Assembly (NCBI GenBank): GCA_001662425.1
Contig: BDDC01000230.1
Span: forward strand, 19,505-83,504
Source of the DNA: Chlamydomonas sphaeroides
Lineage: Eukaryota; Chlorophyta; Chlorophyceae; Chlamydomonadales; Chlamydomonadaceae
DNA length: 64,000 nucleotides
Direction: 5' to 3'
Every line of letters begins with the position of its first letter. Positions within the stretch are counted from its first letter, which is position 1. This document shows, one piece after another, positions 10,680 through 21,870 of this stretch. The notes below the pieces were generated by a model, which was not told the origin of the DNA, did not search any database, and saw only the letters and a list, made by a program, of their open reading frames with translations. Both the position numbers and the translations under genes were made by a program.

Positions 10680-13218
10680 ATGGCGCGCGCGCAGCAGAAC
10701 TTCAACTCGGCCGGCGTGGGGCTGTTCTTCAGCCTCTTTTCGGTGGGACGGGCTGCTGGAGCTGGACCGTGACCTGGGTGGATGGGCCGTGCCCGGAAGG
10801 GTGGTTCCTTCGGTGGGCCGTGCCCTAGCTGGCTGGGCCGTGCCCTAGCTGGCTGGGCCGTGCCCTAGCTGGCTGGGCCGTGCCCTAGCTGGCTGGGCCG
10901 TGCCTAGCTGGCTGGGCCGTGCCCTAGCTGGCTGGGCCGTGCCCTAGCTGGCTGGGCCGTGCCCCGGACAGGCTCGCTTGCTAGCGCTGAGGGGGTGCTG
11001 TTGTACAGGCAGCAGCGGTGCACATAGAGCACCAGCCGTTGGCCGGTTCTGGGCCGGGCCGCCGCTGCGTGTCTCTCCCAAGCAGCCCCCCTCCCCGGCG
11101 CTGCCGCCGCGTGCGGGGCCCAGCCGGCGGCGCTGCGCTCTCCGTCGCCGAGTGCGCGGGCCCCTGTGGCGGCCGTGCGGGGGGGAGCAGGCCATGCAGC
11201 CCCAGCCGCGCCCCTCACATCCGGCCCCTGAGCTGCCTTCTTGACCTGCACCCTTGACCGGCCCCGCAGGGCAGCCAGAGCCTGGCGCTGCCGCACCTGG
11301 CGGCGCCCGACATCAGCCACGTGGACTGGCCGGCGCTGCGCGCAGCGGGCTTCAGGGGAGTGGTTTTCGACAAGGTACGCCACGCCAGGGCGTCGTGAAG
11401 CAGGTGTAGCGCAGGTGACGGGCGGTCGAGCTAGGCGGGGAGCAGCACAGCGCCGCGCTGCGGGACCGCTCGTGCGGCTCGTGCGCGCTTCGTCGGCTCA
11501 ACGAATCGCGCCTGGCCAGCGCGCTGCCAATCAGATGAGCGCTTGGCGTACGCCATACGGTACCGTTATGCCGCCAGTGAAGGGAAATCGAACTGAGCCA
11601 GAGAGCATGTGGCCGCACAACCCGCGCCCCACCCCCCAGGACAACACGCTGACGGAGCCCTTTGCGCTGGAGGTGGCGCCGCACCTCAAGGCCTCGCTCA
11701 CCACCTGCCTGGTCGCGTTCGAGGGGCGGGCCGTGCTGTACAGCAACAGCGCCGGGCTGCAGCAGTACGACCCGGAAGGTACGAATGCTGTATGGAGATG
11801 CAGGGGTGCGCAGCCACCTGCCCGGCCGCTTTGGGTTGTAGCCCGGCCCCGGGACATGCCGCCCTTCAACCATGGCGTGCGGCGGCCTGCGCAAGCCGTG
11901 TGTGCGCATGGAGCAAAAGCAGCCTACGGGTCTGCTGTAGCGTACCTCACATCACCACACGGCGCGCTTGCTCGCCCATGGCTCGCCAGGCAAGGAGGCC
12001 GCTGCCTTTGAGGCGGCCCTGGGCATCCCCGTGCTGCGTCACACGGAGAAGAAGCCGGCGGGCGGCAGCGGTGAGCTGGAGGCCCACTTCGGGTGCCCGG
12101 CGGCGGATCTCATTATGGTGGGCGACAGGTGAGGCGCTTATGTGTTTGCCCATCTCCTTGTGACATTGATGTAACCTGCCCTGCAACGCATGTTCTTTAA
12201 GGGCATAGATGCCGACTTGACGTGTTAGGAGCTTTGCCCGAGGCATAGTTGGGCTGGCGCTATGAAGACGAGCACACAGCACTTTCAGCGGCGTGGCGCC
12301 AGGCGTGGGGCTCAGCCGGGATGGCAGGTGCACAGCCGGGGCCGGGCCCTGCTTGGCCTGCTGGCAGCAGCCATGCAAGCTACCACTCACCCGCCCGCCG
12401 ACCTGGCTTGGAGGGAAGCGTGCGGCAGTGGCTGGGCGCGCCTCATCTCGAGAGCTAGGTCGGGGTAGCACACCGCGGGCTGCGTCCCGCGGAAGCAACC
12501 TGTGACGGGTGATGGGCGCCTTGGTCCTGGGGATGAAGCAGAGCGTCGCTTGGCTGCGGCCAGCAAGCAGCTCGACGGCTGTCCACCGCAGCCCTCGCCA
12601 ACCCCCAACCGTCGCCGGCGCAGGTACCTGACAGACGTGGCGTTTGGCAACCGCCACGGCATGCTGACGGTGCACGTGACGCCGCTCACCGGCCGGGGCG
12701 AGCCGCTGGGGGTGTGGCTGGTGAGGCGCCTGGGGTGGAGGGGCGTGAAGGGGGAGAGGGGCGGGGGCGGCAGCCGGAGGCAGCCCGCCGGCAGTGCAGC
12801 GGTCACTTCGCTGGGCTGGGCTGCTGGAGTGCGCCGCGCGGGGAGGTGGTAAGCCGGCGATACGACACGAGACAATCCAGGCCACGAGGGGGCCAACAAG
12901 TTGATGCCCATGCTCGCACGTGCTCGCCAAACTGCTGCTGGCGGCGCCTGGTCAGTTGCGCCGCAGCCAGCGCCCCCCCCCTTGCACACCCCTCCCACCG
13001 CTCCCACTCCCTGCCGCTCCCTCCCACTCCCTGCCGCTCCCTGCCGCTCCCTGCCGCTCCCTGCCGCTCCCTGCCGCTCCCTGCAGGCGCGCCGCGTGGA
13101 GGAGTTCTGGGTGGCGCGCTGGACGGGCGTCGGCGTGCACCCGCCGCCACACAGCCGAGTGCCGCACGCGCAGCTGCCAGCCTTCGTGCGGCCGCCGCCG
13201 GGGGGCGCGGCGCCATGA
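10680..13218 (+). CDS. PGPP1: Phosphatidylglycerophosphate phosphatase (HAD family, GEP4/PGPP1 type)
   Basis: Six exons (10680-10742, 11270-11374, 11640-11778, 11990-12128, 12624-12720, 13087-13218) give a complete 224-residue protein, and all phases agree. All HAD motifs are present: motif I DKDNTLT with both catalytic Asp split across exons 2/3, motif II in LYSNSAG, motif III Lys in HTEKKPAG, and motif IV GDRYLTDV. The segment PDISHVDWPALRAAGFRGVVFDKDNT is diagnostic for the PGP-phosphatase branch (yeast Gep4, Arabidopsis PGPP1). These enzymes remove phosphate from phosphatidylglycerophosphate to give phosphatidylglycerol for thylakoid and mitochondrial membranes. The start is the first ATG in frame, in a good context (GACATGG); there is no long transit peptide, although NFNSAGVGLFFSLFS could be a short membrane-associated N terminus. 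Intron 1 holds a 20-bp minisatellite and the last intron ends in a 10-bp repeat. Confidence 0.93.
10813..10965 (+). repeat. 20-bp minisatellite in PGPP1 intron 1
   Basis: Seven to eight nearly perfect tandem copies of a 20-bp unit containing GGGCCGTGCCCTAGCTGGCT; one copy lacks a C and is 19 bp. It lies about 70 bp into intron 1 and contains no splice acceptor used in the model. Confidence 0.95.
13003..13086 (+). repeat. 10-bp pyrimidine-rich tandem repeat forming an intron 3' end
   Basis: About eight copies of CTGCCGCTCC or its CTCCCACTCC variant run directly into the CAG acceptor of the last PGPP1 exon at 13084-13086, so the repeat itself forms the polypyrimidine tract. Confidence 0.9.
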
Positions 13219-13939
13219 TGCTGGGCCGACGACAGTCGGCAAAGGGGCGCGCAGCCGGGCGAGGGCCGAAGGCTGCCGCCAGCGGGACGCAGCGGGGCGA
13301 GGGGCGGCCTGACGAGGGCCGACCGCAGGGCGGGCGCTTCGGTGCTGCGGAGCAACATGGGGCCGGCGTCAACAGGGCAAGCTCCTAGAGCACAGCGGCC
13401 GAAGCGCGCGTGTGACGAGGGCCGGAGGCCGTCGCCGGGGTGTTTCTTTCGTTGAGTGCGGGCGCAGCTGCGGCTGGCAGCACGGCGCGTGACGGGGGCT
13501 GCTAAGCGCCGGCCGCCAGGCGGTGGAGACGTTACATCAGTTTGGGTCAGTGCAGCAGTGATACGTCTATCTAGCTGGAGTGGTGCAGATTGCTTGTGAG
13601 CGAGTGCTGTTACTTGGCCATGCATGAGGCCGGTGGCGTTGTGCCCCATCCAGCCATGTATGTGTGCATGCAGGTCCCCACCACCACTGCTGGGTTGCTC
13701 GGTTTCGGCATCCATCACACCAGGCTGTTGAATGGATCAAAACAATAATAAGTTGCCTGGGATTCCAGGGCCTGTCTAATGCCACGTTAATGCCACACGC
13801 GCGCACAGCCAACGCAGTGCCACGGACGCCGCCCTGCCGCCCCGGCGCCTGGGCTCGCACCGCTGCACGCCCCCTGGCAGCCTGCCAGCCCGCCAGCCCC
13901 GCCCAGCGCTCGCTGCAGCATTCGTTGCTACAGCGCTCG
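13219..13939. other. Convergent intergenic region (3' UTRs)
   Basis: The region lies between the stop of PGPP1 on the plus strand and the stop of the secreted Cys-rich gene on the minus strand, and must contain both 3' UTRs. No exon was recognised. A minus-strand TGTAA is at 13532-13536. Confidence 0.5.
13532..13536 (-). terminator. Candidate TGTAA polyadenylation signal
   Basis: TGTAA on the minus strand, about 400 bases past the stop of the gene ending at 13940. TGTAA is the usual polyadenylation signal of chlorophycean algae; use here is inferred from position only. Confidence 0.35.
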
Positions 13940-16435
13940 CTACAGCGGCTCGGGGCAGGTGTTGCGCCCCAGTGCCACCAGGCCCCGCACCAGGTTCACG
14001 AACTCGGCGCCGAACTCCAGCAGGCCGCCCGCGTCGCGCGCGCCCATGAACGCAATCACAGGTCCCACCGCCAGGTTCACGGGGCTCTGGTTGCACACGC
14101 TCCAGTCCACGGCGCACTCAGCGGCGGAGGCCCAGCCGCAGTCAATGAAGCGGTGGTTGAAGAATGCGAGCGAGTCGCAGCGCTGCCAGCACACGCCAGC
14201 CACCTTGATGTAGCCGCGGGGGCAGTCCCGGAACCAATCGACCCAACTGCGCTTGGTGCACTTGGATATGTCGGTCTGGCGGGAGCCGGGCGCGCAGGCG
14301 CCGCAGTCGCCGGGGCAGGAGCGGCAGTTCTCCCAGGCGCCGATCTGAGCAAAGGAGCTGCACTGGCCGTTGCCGCAGCAGGGCCGGCCGTTGCAGGGGT
14401 CGAAGAAGCCGCAGGCCGTGGGCGTCCAGCATTGCCGGCCCTGGCCTACGTACGGGAAGATCGGACAGGGGCACCGGATCGTGGACACGTACGACAGTTG
14501 GGTACGGATGCGCACGGGCTGCAGCTACATGGGCCTGCTGGCGGTCCGTCCCTGCTGGTCGGCGGTACGGCATGCGCACGGACGCAGCGAGCAGCAGGCG
14601 CTGCCCCCCGTGAGACCTGCAGCCGTCCTGCCCTGCCTCCCCTAGCCAAGGGGCCGCTGCACGGCAGCGAGCGCTCACATCGGCCGCCCGAGCAGCTGGT
14701 GCCGGAGGCGCAGCGGTTGCCACAGGCGCCGCAGTTGTTGGGGTCAGTGGCGGTGTTGACGCAGGCGCCGCCGCACACGCTGCCAGAGCAGGTGCTGGCG
14801 CGGCCGGCGTCCTTGGTGCCCGACACGGCGCCCGGCAGGTGCACGAAGCCGGCGTCGCGGCCGGACGGGGCGGCGTCGCGTTTCTTGAGATAGCAGTAGT
14901 TCTGTGTGCATGCGGGCCGGGCGCGGCAGGGCGCGATAGATTCGTTGGTGCACATACATGTGTGCGGGCTCCCCCTGTCGTGACAGGATCCTGGGATGGG
15001 CGAAGGCAAGGGCCTGCTCGCACCGCGTGCCCCTTAGAGCTTGGGGCGCTGCCCCTCGGCGCGCGCCCGCAACAGCGTCACAGCAGCCACAGTGCCGGGG
15101 GCCGTGCCTCACTTACTTGGTAGAATACCCAGCCGTAGCAGTTGCCGTCGCCGTCGCAGGAGCCGCAGCAGCTGCTGTGCGAGGAGGCCCAGAAGCTGCG
15201 GTACTCAGAGTCCTTGCGCCCCCAGTCAAAGTTCCAGTTGACCTGTGTGCAGGCGCCTGCGAGGCACGGCCGGGGCACGGCGGAGGCGCACCGCATCATT
15301 TACAGACCGTGTGCTCGGGGCCGTGGTGCGCTCCCCAGCTGCGGTCTTAATAGGTCAGGCAGTATCTGCTAGCGGTGCCATGGTGGGGCTTGCGCACGGG
15401 GGCGCGCCGCAGGCTTGTGCCGTGGAGTGCTCGGGAGCTCCCACCCGCATGTGTGAGCGCGCGGCGGCCCGCTGCCGCCGTCGCGTTGGCCGCCACCGGC
15501 TCCACGGCGCCGTCGGCGTCGTAGATCTGGACGGCCGCCTCCGCCAGCGCCAGGTCGCTGGCCTTGACCCCCAGCCGCACGAAGCAGGCGGCGCGCGCCT
15601 CGAGCGCCGCCAGGCCGCCGCAGCGCGCGCAGTCGGCCGCGCGCTTGCCATCCTGGGTCCAGGGGTGGCGTGGGCGGGGCGGGGAGTGAATCATGACCTG
15701 GATGGGCAGCCTCACGTCACGGATCCCTAGGCCTCGTGTTGCACATAGTGTAGGCCTCATGTCCCGCACGTTCGTGTAAGTGCAAATCAGATTTCGGCTG
15801 TGCTATACGAGCATCAGCGTCAGGAGTAGAGGTGTACAGCCCGGCAAGCGTACATGCTGCTGCAGTGTGCGTACGTGTCTGGATGCCATGCCGGCGATGC
15901 AGCTAGAAGAACAATGGCTGCACGCCGCCTAGCAAGGCGTGCTACCACCAGCGCCGGCACCACGCTAGTGAGGCGCCGTGTGCTACCAGCCGCGCGGTTA
16001 CGGTAGTTTCGTTCGGACTGCGCTGCGTGCGCGCGTGGTGCCCTCACGCACCTGCAGGCACAGCACGCACGAGCTCTGGCCGTGGGCTGCCTGGGCGGCC
16101 TGCATGCAACTGCGGCACGCCGGCGCCGATCCCACGAACTGCACGCAGTAGCTGCACAGCGACTGCTGGAAGCCTGCGCGCGGTGAGGGATGCGGCGGGT
16201 TCGGCGGGATGTGACAAGCGGGATGCGCGTCGCGTCGCTTACTTGTCCTGATGTATGAAGCCGATGTACAGATGTCCATGGCGTTGTCACGGCCGCCTGT
16301 GGGCGCGCCGCGCAGGCCGCGCGAATGCGCGACAGCAGCATCGCGTTCGGCCGCGGAGCTCGCGATGCCGCCGGCCACCGCGATGGCAGCCATCGCCATA
16401 GCTAGAAGCAGGCGTAAGATCGACGTCGCGCACAT
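13940..16435 (-). CDS. Secreted Cys-rich protein with CxxC, PAN-like and Stig1-like segments
   Basis: Exons 16435-16243, 16173-16052, 15652-15445, 15256-15117, 14901-14679 and 14445-13940 join in phase to 463 residues. The last acceptor (14446-14448) is less certain; an extra small exon near 14560-14610 would also keep frame. An N-terminal signal peptide is clear (MCATSILRLLLAMAMAAIAVAGG). Next comes a run of CxxC knuckles (CSYC, CRSC, CVLC, CARC). A PAN/apple-like segment follows (ACTQVNW, SCCGSCDGDGNCYGWVFYQ, then NYCYLKK). A segment resembling plant Stig1 proteins is next (CGGACVNTATDPNNCGACGN). The C-terminal exon holds many further Cys. There is no membrane anchor, so I infer an extracellular or cell-wall protein. 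Domain names rest on Cys spacing by eye and no enzymatic motif is visible. Confidence 0.82.
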
Positions 16436-18303
16436 GTTGGCAAGCTCAATGTCGTCGACGAAACAGCTACGTACGTTTCGTTATATGTCACCTTATGTCA
16501 GCGCGACCCAGGGCGGCCTTGCTTTGCAGTGCAACAGGCTGTCAAGGGCTTATATGGCACCTGATCCATGGAGTCACGATGCGGGTCTATGGTGGGCGTT
16601 CGCCGCGCATCTTCGTTACGGACCTGCTGGTCCGGCCGTGTCCGGCGCGGCGTTAGCTTCCTGCACCTCCAAAGCTCCTATGGTCGGCCAAGGCCGCTTC
16701 CGTCAAGGCGCCAGCGCGCCGTCAGTCAGGCGCCTCGGCATCTGCTTGCTTCCAGTGCCCAGCCGGCTTTGTCATCCCATAAAGTCCTCGCAGCAGGACC
16801 GACCAGGGGAGCTCCCCTGGGACCGACCGACCAGCGTGCGCACGGGTGCCATCCTAGGGGGCTACGCCCCCCTGCTCGCTGCGAAGGGGGTGGGCCACGT
16901 GCCAAAACGTACGGCTAACCGGCAGCCCGGGCAGTAACTATACCGTTGGGAGCAGGCACGTGCAGCCTTCCATCGCAGCAGGCCACCTCTTTATGTGGGC
17001 GCGTCAGCTCGGCGACCGCCCCTCCTGCTCCAAACCTCCCCAGCTGCGCATGGGTGCATGGCTCGCCCCCAAAGGAGGCCACCCAGACCAGTTACCTACG
17101 GAACGGGGCAAGCCAACCGTCCTCCACCCTTCTGCCGCTATATATGCCCCTATCCTCGCGGCCAAGAGCGGGACGGCACTCCTCTGTTAGAGCCCCGCGG
17201 CTGCTATCGCTGGGACGGCGGTACGAGGAGGTCGACACCAGTCATCAGCGCTGATTTATTACCAAGCGGGATGCGCCGCGGCCACAGGCCTCCATGAACA
17301 GCACGCACCCATGCCGTGCCATGCGGGCGCCCGCATGCAGCCGCCCCTCGCCAGGGGCCCACGGGGCCCGCGGCCGAGGGCGGCCGGTGGGGTCCCATGC
17401 CTGTGCAACAGCAGCAGCACCCACAACACATCCCAAGCAAGGGCACCAGCACCAGCATCCAAGCGTGTGGCGCAGTCGCCTTGCTTGTTGTGCACTCAAC
17501 ACCACCGTACCACCAGCGGCCACCAAACAAAGCGAGCTGCGCCCATACCACATCGCAGTCTTCGTCTGGGTGGTGGGACCCTTGCCCGCCCATTCCGGAT
17601 GGAGCCAACTCGTCTTACCACAGGCCGCTGGCCAGGCCGAGGAATCATGGGACCCGGAGCATCCCCGCGCCCACCCAACGCAAACGACAGACAGACCCTC
17701 CGCATTGCATTCCACCGCCCCCACGCCGAGTGGCCAGTGCGCCCGCCCTCCCTGCCCCCGCTGCTCGACGGAACTCCCCCAGAATGCAGATTCAGGCTGC
17801 TGGCCTTGGCTTCGTCGTCTTGATACCCCCGCCTCGCCATCGCGCCCGTCCACGGCGCCGCACCTCGCATGCACCCTTACCCCCGCAGCCTTCGCAGCCA
17901 CCGTCGCACCCCTCTCAGTCCCCGCAGTCCCCGCAGCAGCCCTCCCCGCCCACGTCGCCCATGCCCATGTCAGCCGCGCCGCCAAGGTCGCCCATGCCTG
18001 CGGCCGCAGCACGGGGAGGACCACACATGGCGGCGCGTCGGCGGCACAGCAGCGCAAGTGGCCCCGCCTGTCCTTGACTCCAGCCCCACTCTTTCCCTCC
18101 AGCCCGACACGAGGCATGCGTTGCACTCCCGCCCCTTCGTCTCCCCCAACGACGATCGCACATCGATGCTGCCCGCCCGGCCCTCGGTCCGCCGCCACAC
18201 AGGGGCCCGCTGCCCGCTCCCCGCCCAGCCTGTGCGACTGCCGAACGCAAAGGCCGCGCCCACACCCAGGCCCGCCAGCGGCGCCGCCGATGGCGCACTT
18301 GGC
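16436..18303. other. Spacer, no supported gene
   Basis: It contains the promoter side of the gene starting at 16435 and, if the doubtful small gene at 18304-18598 is real, its 3' UTR. Open frames of up to about 400 codons on both strands at 17250-18540 are Pro/Ala/Arg-rich shadows without domains. A perfect 18-bp palindrome lies at 16803-16820, and a G5/C5 hairpin follows near 16855-16872. Confidence 0.4.
16803..16820. repeat. Perfect 18-bp palindrome
   Basis: CCAGGGGAGCTCCCCTGG is its own reverse complement. It lies about 370 bp upstream of the start codon at 16435 (minus strand gene), so a regulatory role is possible but there is no direct evidence. Confidence 0.7.
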
Positions 18304-18598
18304 CTACCGAGTTTTGCGCTTGCCGGCCTTGGCCAGGGCGGGGGGGGGCGGGGAGCAGGGGCGCAGGATGTGGGGTACCATGCCTGCGGTGCGCGGGCCG
18401 CGGGCTGCGGTGCGCGCAGGCATGCCGCCCTGCTGCCACATGGGCCGGTGGCTCAGCAGCTGCCAGCCCTCCCGTGCGCGGCGCTTCAGCCAGCCGGGCT
18501 GCTGCCGTCCCCGGCCCCGCAGGCCCCCAGGCCCTTGAGAACCCGCGGGTCCGCTGGCCCGGCCGCACCTGCTGCTTCTTCTTTGCGTACGCGGCCAT
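18304..18598 (-). CDS. Doubtful small basic protein (75 aa)
   Basis: Exons 18598-18569 (MAAYAKKKQQ) and 18501-18304 join in phase 0 through a GT-AG intron. They give a 75-residue, strongly basic protein ending KAGKRKTR-stop. The ATG has a reasonable context (GGAACATGG) and both junctions look natural, but I recognise no family. A competing reading exists on the plus strand, where CCFFFAYAAMFQKYEEARP runs into a strong GTGAGT donor at about 18680. At most one of the two is likely real. Confidence 0.3.
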
Positions 18599-19139
18599 GT
18601 TCCAGAAGTACGAGGAGGCGAGGCCCAGTCGCAAGGGCAAAGGAGGAGGCGAGGCGCACGCGCGGCTGCCGCACCGCGGTGAGTTCACGATATGGGTGGT
18701 AGCTTAGGGCGTGGGTAATGGTGGCAGATCTGTAGTGTCGCCGGGACAGGTGCTATGTAGGATCAGAACCTCATGTTTTGTGCTTGCCCGCTCCAAATAA
18801 AGGGGCTGGCCTGCTGAGGGGCAACAAGGACGCCGGTGCGGCGCCGAGCACGGGAGTCGGCGGCAGCTGGCCCAAACCAGGAGCACGTGCGTGGGCTGGC
18901 ATGGATGGCCGAGGATGATGCGCCACCCGAGGCGGCTAACACCAACAAGGGGCAGCGCAAGAAGGGTAAGCAATCTCGGCAGGGGTCAGCTAACCAAATA
19001 ATTATCGGCGCCGGCGTCGACGTCGACGGACGCCCGGGTCGGGGATTTCGCCACGTACCACAGCGTCACACAGCGCAGTCGCGCATTGCCGCATAAGTTG
19101 CATAATTTAAGCAACACATGTGTGTTGCTTGCAGAAATC

Positions 19140-19640
19140 GGAATACAGGTGTTGTTGATGGGGTTCCAGGTTGCGTGGCTAGGGGCGCGGCCGCACACGC
19201 GGGGTGTATGTGCCGCCGTGAACGCGGCGGCCCCTGTGACTACATATTCCTTGCGTGCCTGGGGTCCTAAGGCCGCGGCATGCGAAAGCGCGCATGTGCG
19301 CACACGAGCGAACGAGGTAGGCACGGACACGCCGCATTCTTGGCGGGCTTGCTGCTGGACTGCAATATTGTCACAGTCCACACGCGCGTTTCGGCGTGCG
19401 ATGCGCCGTATTTTGAGTCCCGAGGTGGCGTGCGCTTAGCTCGGGGGGCGCGGGGCCGGTATGGCCCATATAAGTTGGGACGGGCGGGCCCACGGCTTGG
19501 CGAGGGCAAGGGTACATATGCGCAGGAGAGCTGCGGCGCGCCGCGACGGCGCGGCCATCGACACCCACCCACCAAGTGCCGCTCGTGGTTATTCTGTCGG
19601 CAACGTGGGGCGGTCGCCGCCTTGATACCTTTTGTAACTC
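19140..19640 (+). repeat. Dispersed repeat, copy 1 (partner at 30470-30870)
   Basis: Shared blocks with 30470-30870 in the same order and orientation include GACTACATA, then CCTAAGGCCGCGGCATGCGA (CCTAGGGCCGCGGCACGCGA in the partner), then GCGCCGCGACGGCGCGGCC and CAAGTGC. The copies are diverged, with insertions and deletions between blocks. A CCCATATAAG sequence in this copy and GTACATAAACG in the other occupy similar positions and look like TATA elements. I infer a degenerate transposable element; boundaries are approximate. Confidence 0.6.
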
Positions 19641-20514
19641 GTGTTGCTTAGAGCTGATGGTTCAGGTGTCCTAGGTGTTTCGAGGTTTCTCCGGTGCTTG
19701 GGCCTACGGCCTAGGGGTGTTGCACGGCTGGAACCCTTGGATGGGGTCGGACAGTGCAACAAGTTCAACAACTAGGCGGCGTTCCTGCCGAAGGAGCGCG
19801 CTGCTTGCCAACGTGACATCGTTGAGCGTGCGAAGTCGCCGTTGCCCCCCGACGGAACCCAGCCAGGCTCAGGCCTCGAGTCGTGTCGAGGCCGCCGCAG
19901 CAGTCAATACAGAGCCTGTGGGGAACTCTGCGGGGTCTGCAGCTCGGACTGCACATCGTGCACTCGTCCCTCGCACACTCCCTTCCCTACACGTGTCAGC
20001 CCGACGACCGCCCCACCCTGCCGCCACAGCCCCACCCATGCGTGCGCCGGCCAGCCCCACTCTAGCCAGCACGTCAGCCACCCCTTCTTCTTCTCCCCCT
20101 CACCCTGCGCATCAGCCGGCCCCCGTGCAGCGCGCGCTCCTTCCAGCCCCTTGCTTCCCTCGCCTGCCCCTCAGCCCGTCGCTGGCAGCCGTATGGCCGC
20201 CGCCCGCCGTCGCGTCTTGCGGCCCTTTCTTTCTGCCCTCCCCTCCCAGACAGTTTACACACTGCCACTGGCGCGGGATAGACTACCTTAATATTGACTA
20301 CGCCGCCCCGACGGCCCGCACAAACCTGCTGCGCGATACCTGTTGGCGACGACTGTCTACTGACCAAGTCGCCGCGCGCCTACCCCATTCCACAGGTTCG
20401 CTTCCGGTTGCGTTATTTTGTTGGGCTGGGACGCTAGGCGCCAGTGGTAGTTCATTGGTCTCTGGGAATTACGCACCACCCGGTGAGTCCGCCGGCTGCT
20501 GCGTGCCGCTGCGT

Positions 20515-20630
20515 GGTTCAACCCTCCCTTGTTTGCATGTTCGCCTGCTCGGCCCCCCGCCGCAGCGGCTATGGATGGATTTACGGATTCGCAGGCTCGC
20601 AGGTTCAGGGGTTTGGCTTCGTTGTTATTT
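20515..20630 (+). mobile_element. Segment of a dispersed element shared with 48.2 kb
   Basis: About 110 bp is nearly identical to the minus strand of 48213-48312. The shared part includes the open frame MDGFTDSQARRFRGLAS (MDEFTDSQARRFRGLAS in the other copy) preceded by CCTCCCTTGTTTGCATGTTC. Similarity stops abruptly after GGCTTC. The element class is unknown. Confidence 0.65.
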
Positions 20631-20678
20631 TTAGCCTGTCAATCGCTGCCCTCAATCGCTGCCCATTCTGCGGCCGCC

Positions 20679-20969
20679 TTATCCACCCATGGTGTTGATC
20701 AGCGCAGGGTCAGGAATCAGGGCAATGAAGTCAACCATAGCTGAGGCGCGGCCTCCAGCGAGCGCACCATCGGAGTCAAAACTTGAAGGGCTGGCGGCCC
20801 GGCGCGCGGGGGAACGGTCAGGCTCGGGGGTACGATAGTCATCTAGACAGACAGTAATCAAGACAACGGCATCGATTGTGGCTTTGGCCTGGACAGCGGC
20901 TGCGGCCGGAGGCGCTTGCTCCCCGGCCGGAGAGGCCGCTGCGGTTGCTGGTGCCTCAATGCCGTGTAG
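20679..20969 (-). other. Open coding-like frame, possible terminal exon of an element or gene
   Basis: The minus-strand frame is open for 97 codons from 20969 and ends at TAA (20681-20679). It contains AAAVQAKATIDAVVLITVCL, DDYRTPEPDRSPARRAASP and ASAMVDFIALIPDPALINT. Composition looks protein-like (Ala-rich helix, then acidic, then hydrophobic) but there is no ATG, so it would have to be a 3' exon. A splice acceptor could lie at about 20950. It overlaps the end of the dispersed element and may belong to it. I do not recognise a family. Confidence 0.25.
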
Positions 20970-21870
20970 TCATGCAAAGTTATGTATGCGCGAGGTGGGG
21001 ACTGCAGCCACGGAAGTGGCACTCAGTTGCCGAAATCATCAGACTGGGCTTGTGGGCTGGGCACGACGTGGGGTGGAGCTAGGCGGGGCGAGGCGGGGGT
21101 GGGGTGGGCGCAAGGGGTGTGAGGGAGGTGGGGGCTCGCAGGGGGTAACAGGCCGGGAGCAGCAGCTGACCCCCGCATTTACAACACGAAACTTGGTTAC
21201 ATTGCCGCACCCCAGAAACCTCCGTGAAACCACATGTGTTGAATAATATCTTCCTACCCTAGCAGCAGACTTCAGTGTCACGTAACACTTTGCGTCACAA
21301 ATATATTGTGAGTCGCGCTCGACGCGGTGGTCACATTGTAGAGGTGAGCTTACCTACCTCTGTTGCTGCCGAGAGCCCCGCCGCTGGCCGGGTAGGTAGG
21401 GCCGGGTGTGAAGTAAGGCGACATGCGCGCAGCTGCGCGTCGGCTGCGCGCCGCCTGCAGCCAGAGCTTACCCCTCAGTATGCTCCTCGCATCACGCTGG
21501 CAAAGCATGTGCCTCGAAGCCCAGCTTCCCTCCACGTACGATGCGCTTCTTACGAGCTGCTGATAGTGGTCTTCCTTGCCGGGGCATTCCTGCTTGAGGC
21601 TTTACGGATGTCAGATGTCCAAAATAATGCTTGCGCCCGAATTTGCGTGACCTTTCTCGCGGATGAGCGTATGAAAGTGATGCCACGACGCCCCTACCTC
21701 GCGACGCCCCTGGTGACGAGCGACGCCCCCGTATTCCTGCATGGCTGGTGATGTGTTCATGCACATTCGATTGCTCACCCTTTGCATGAACCAAAATACC
21801 CACGTGGCCCCGCCGCAGGCTTACCCCCTGACACGCACCGCCGAGCACCTACCTGCTAGGGAGCAGCGGG

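Larger units (their letters stand above)
18599..21870. other. Repeat-rich spacer upstream of the CAP gene
   Basis: It contains one copy of a dispersed repeat (19140-19640), a segment shared with 48.2 kb (20515-20630) and an open minus-strand frame (20679-20969). A plus-strand stretch at about 18903-18965 (MAEDDAPPEAANTNKGQRKK, then a GTAAGC donor) resembles a first exon, but no following exon was found. The 21200-21700 segment is noticeably less GC-rich. Confidence 0.4.

Noticed and set aside
10813..10965. CRISPR-like regular repeat
   Set aside because: Units are contiguous 20-mers without spacers inside a eukaryotic intron; it is a minisatellite.
14446..15009. Read-through open frame on the minus strand joining exon 5 with intron sequence of the Stig1-like gene
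   Set aside because: It loses the Cys-rich frame of the last exon, while splicing at 14679/14445 keeps it.
17245..18198. 317-codon open frame on the minus strand
   Set aside because: Trp/Gly/Ala-rich with no domain, and it overlaps equally long frames on the other strand.
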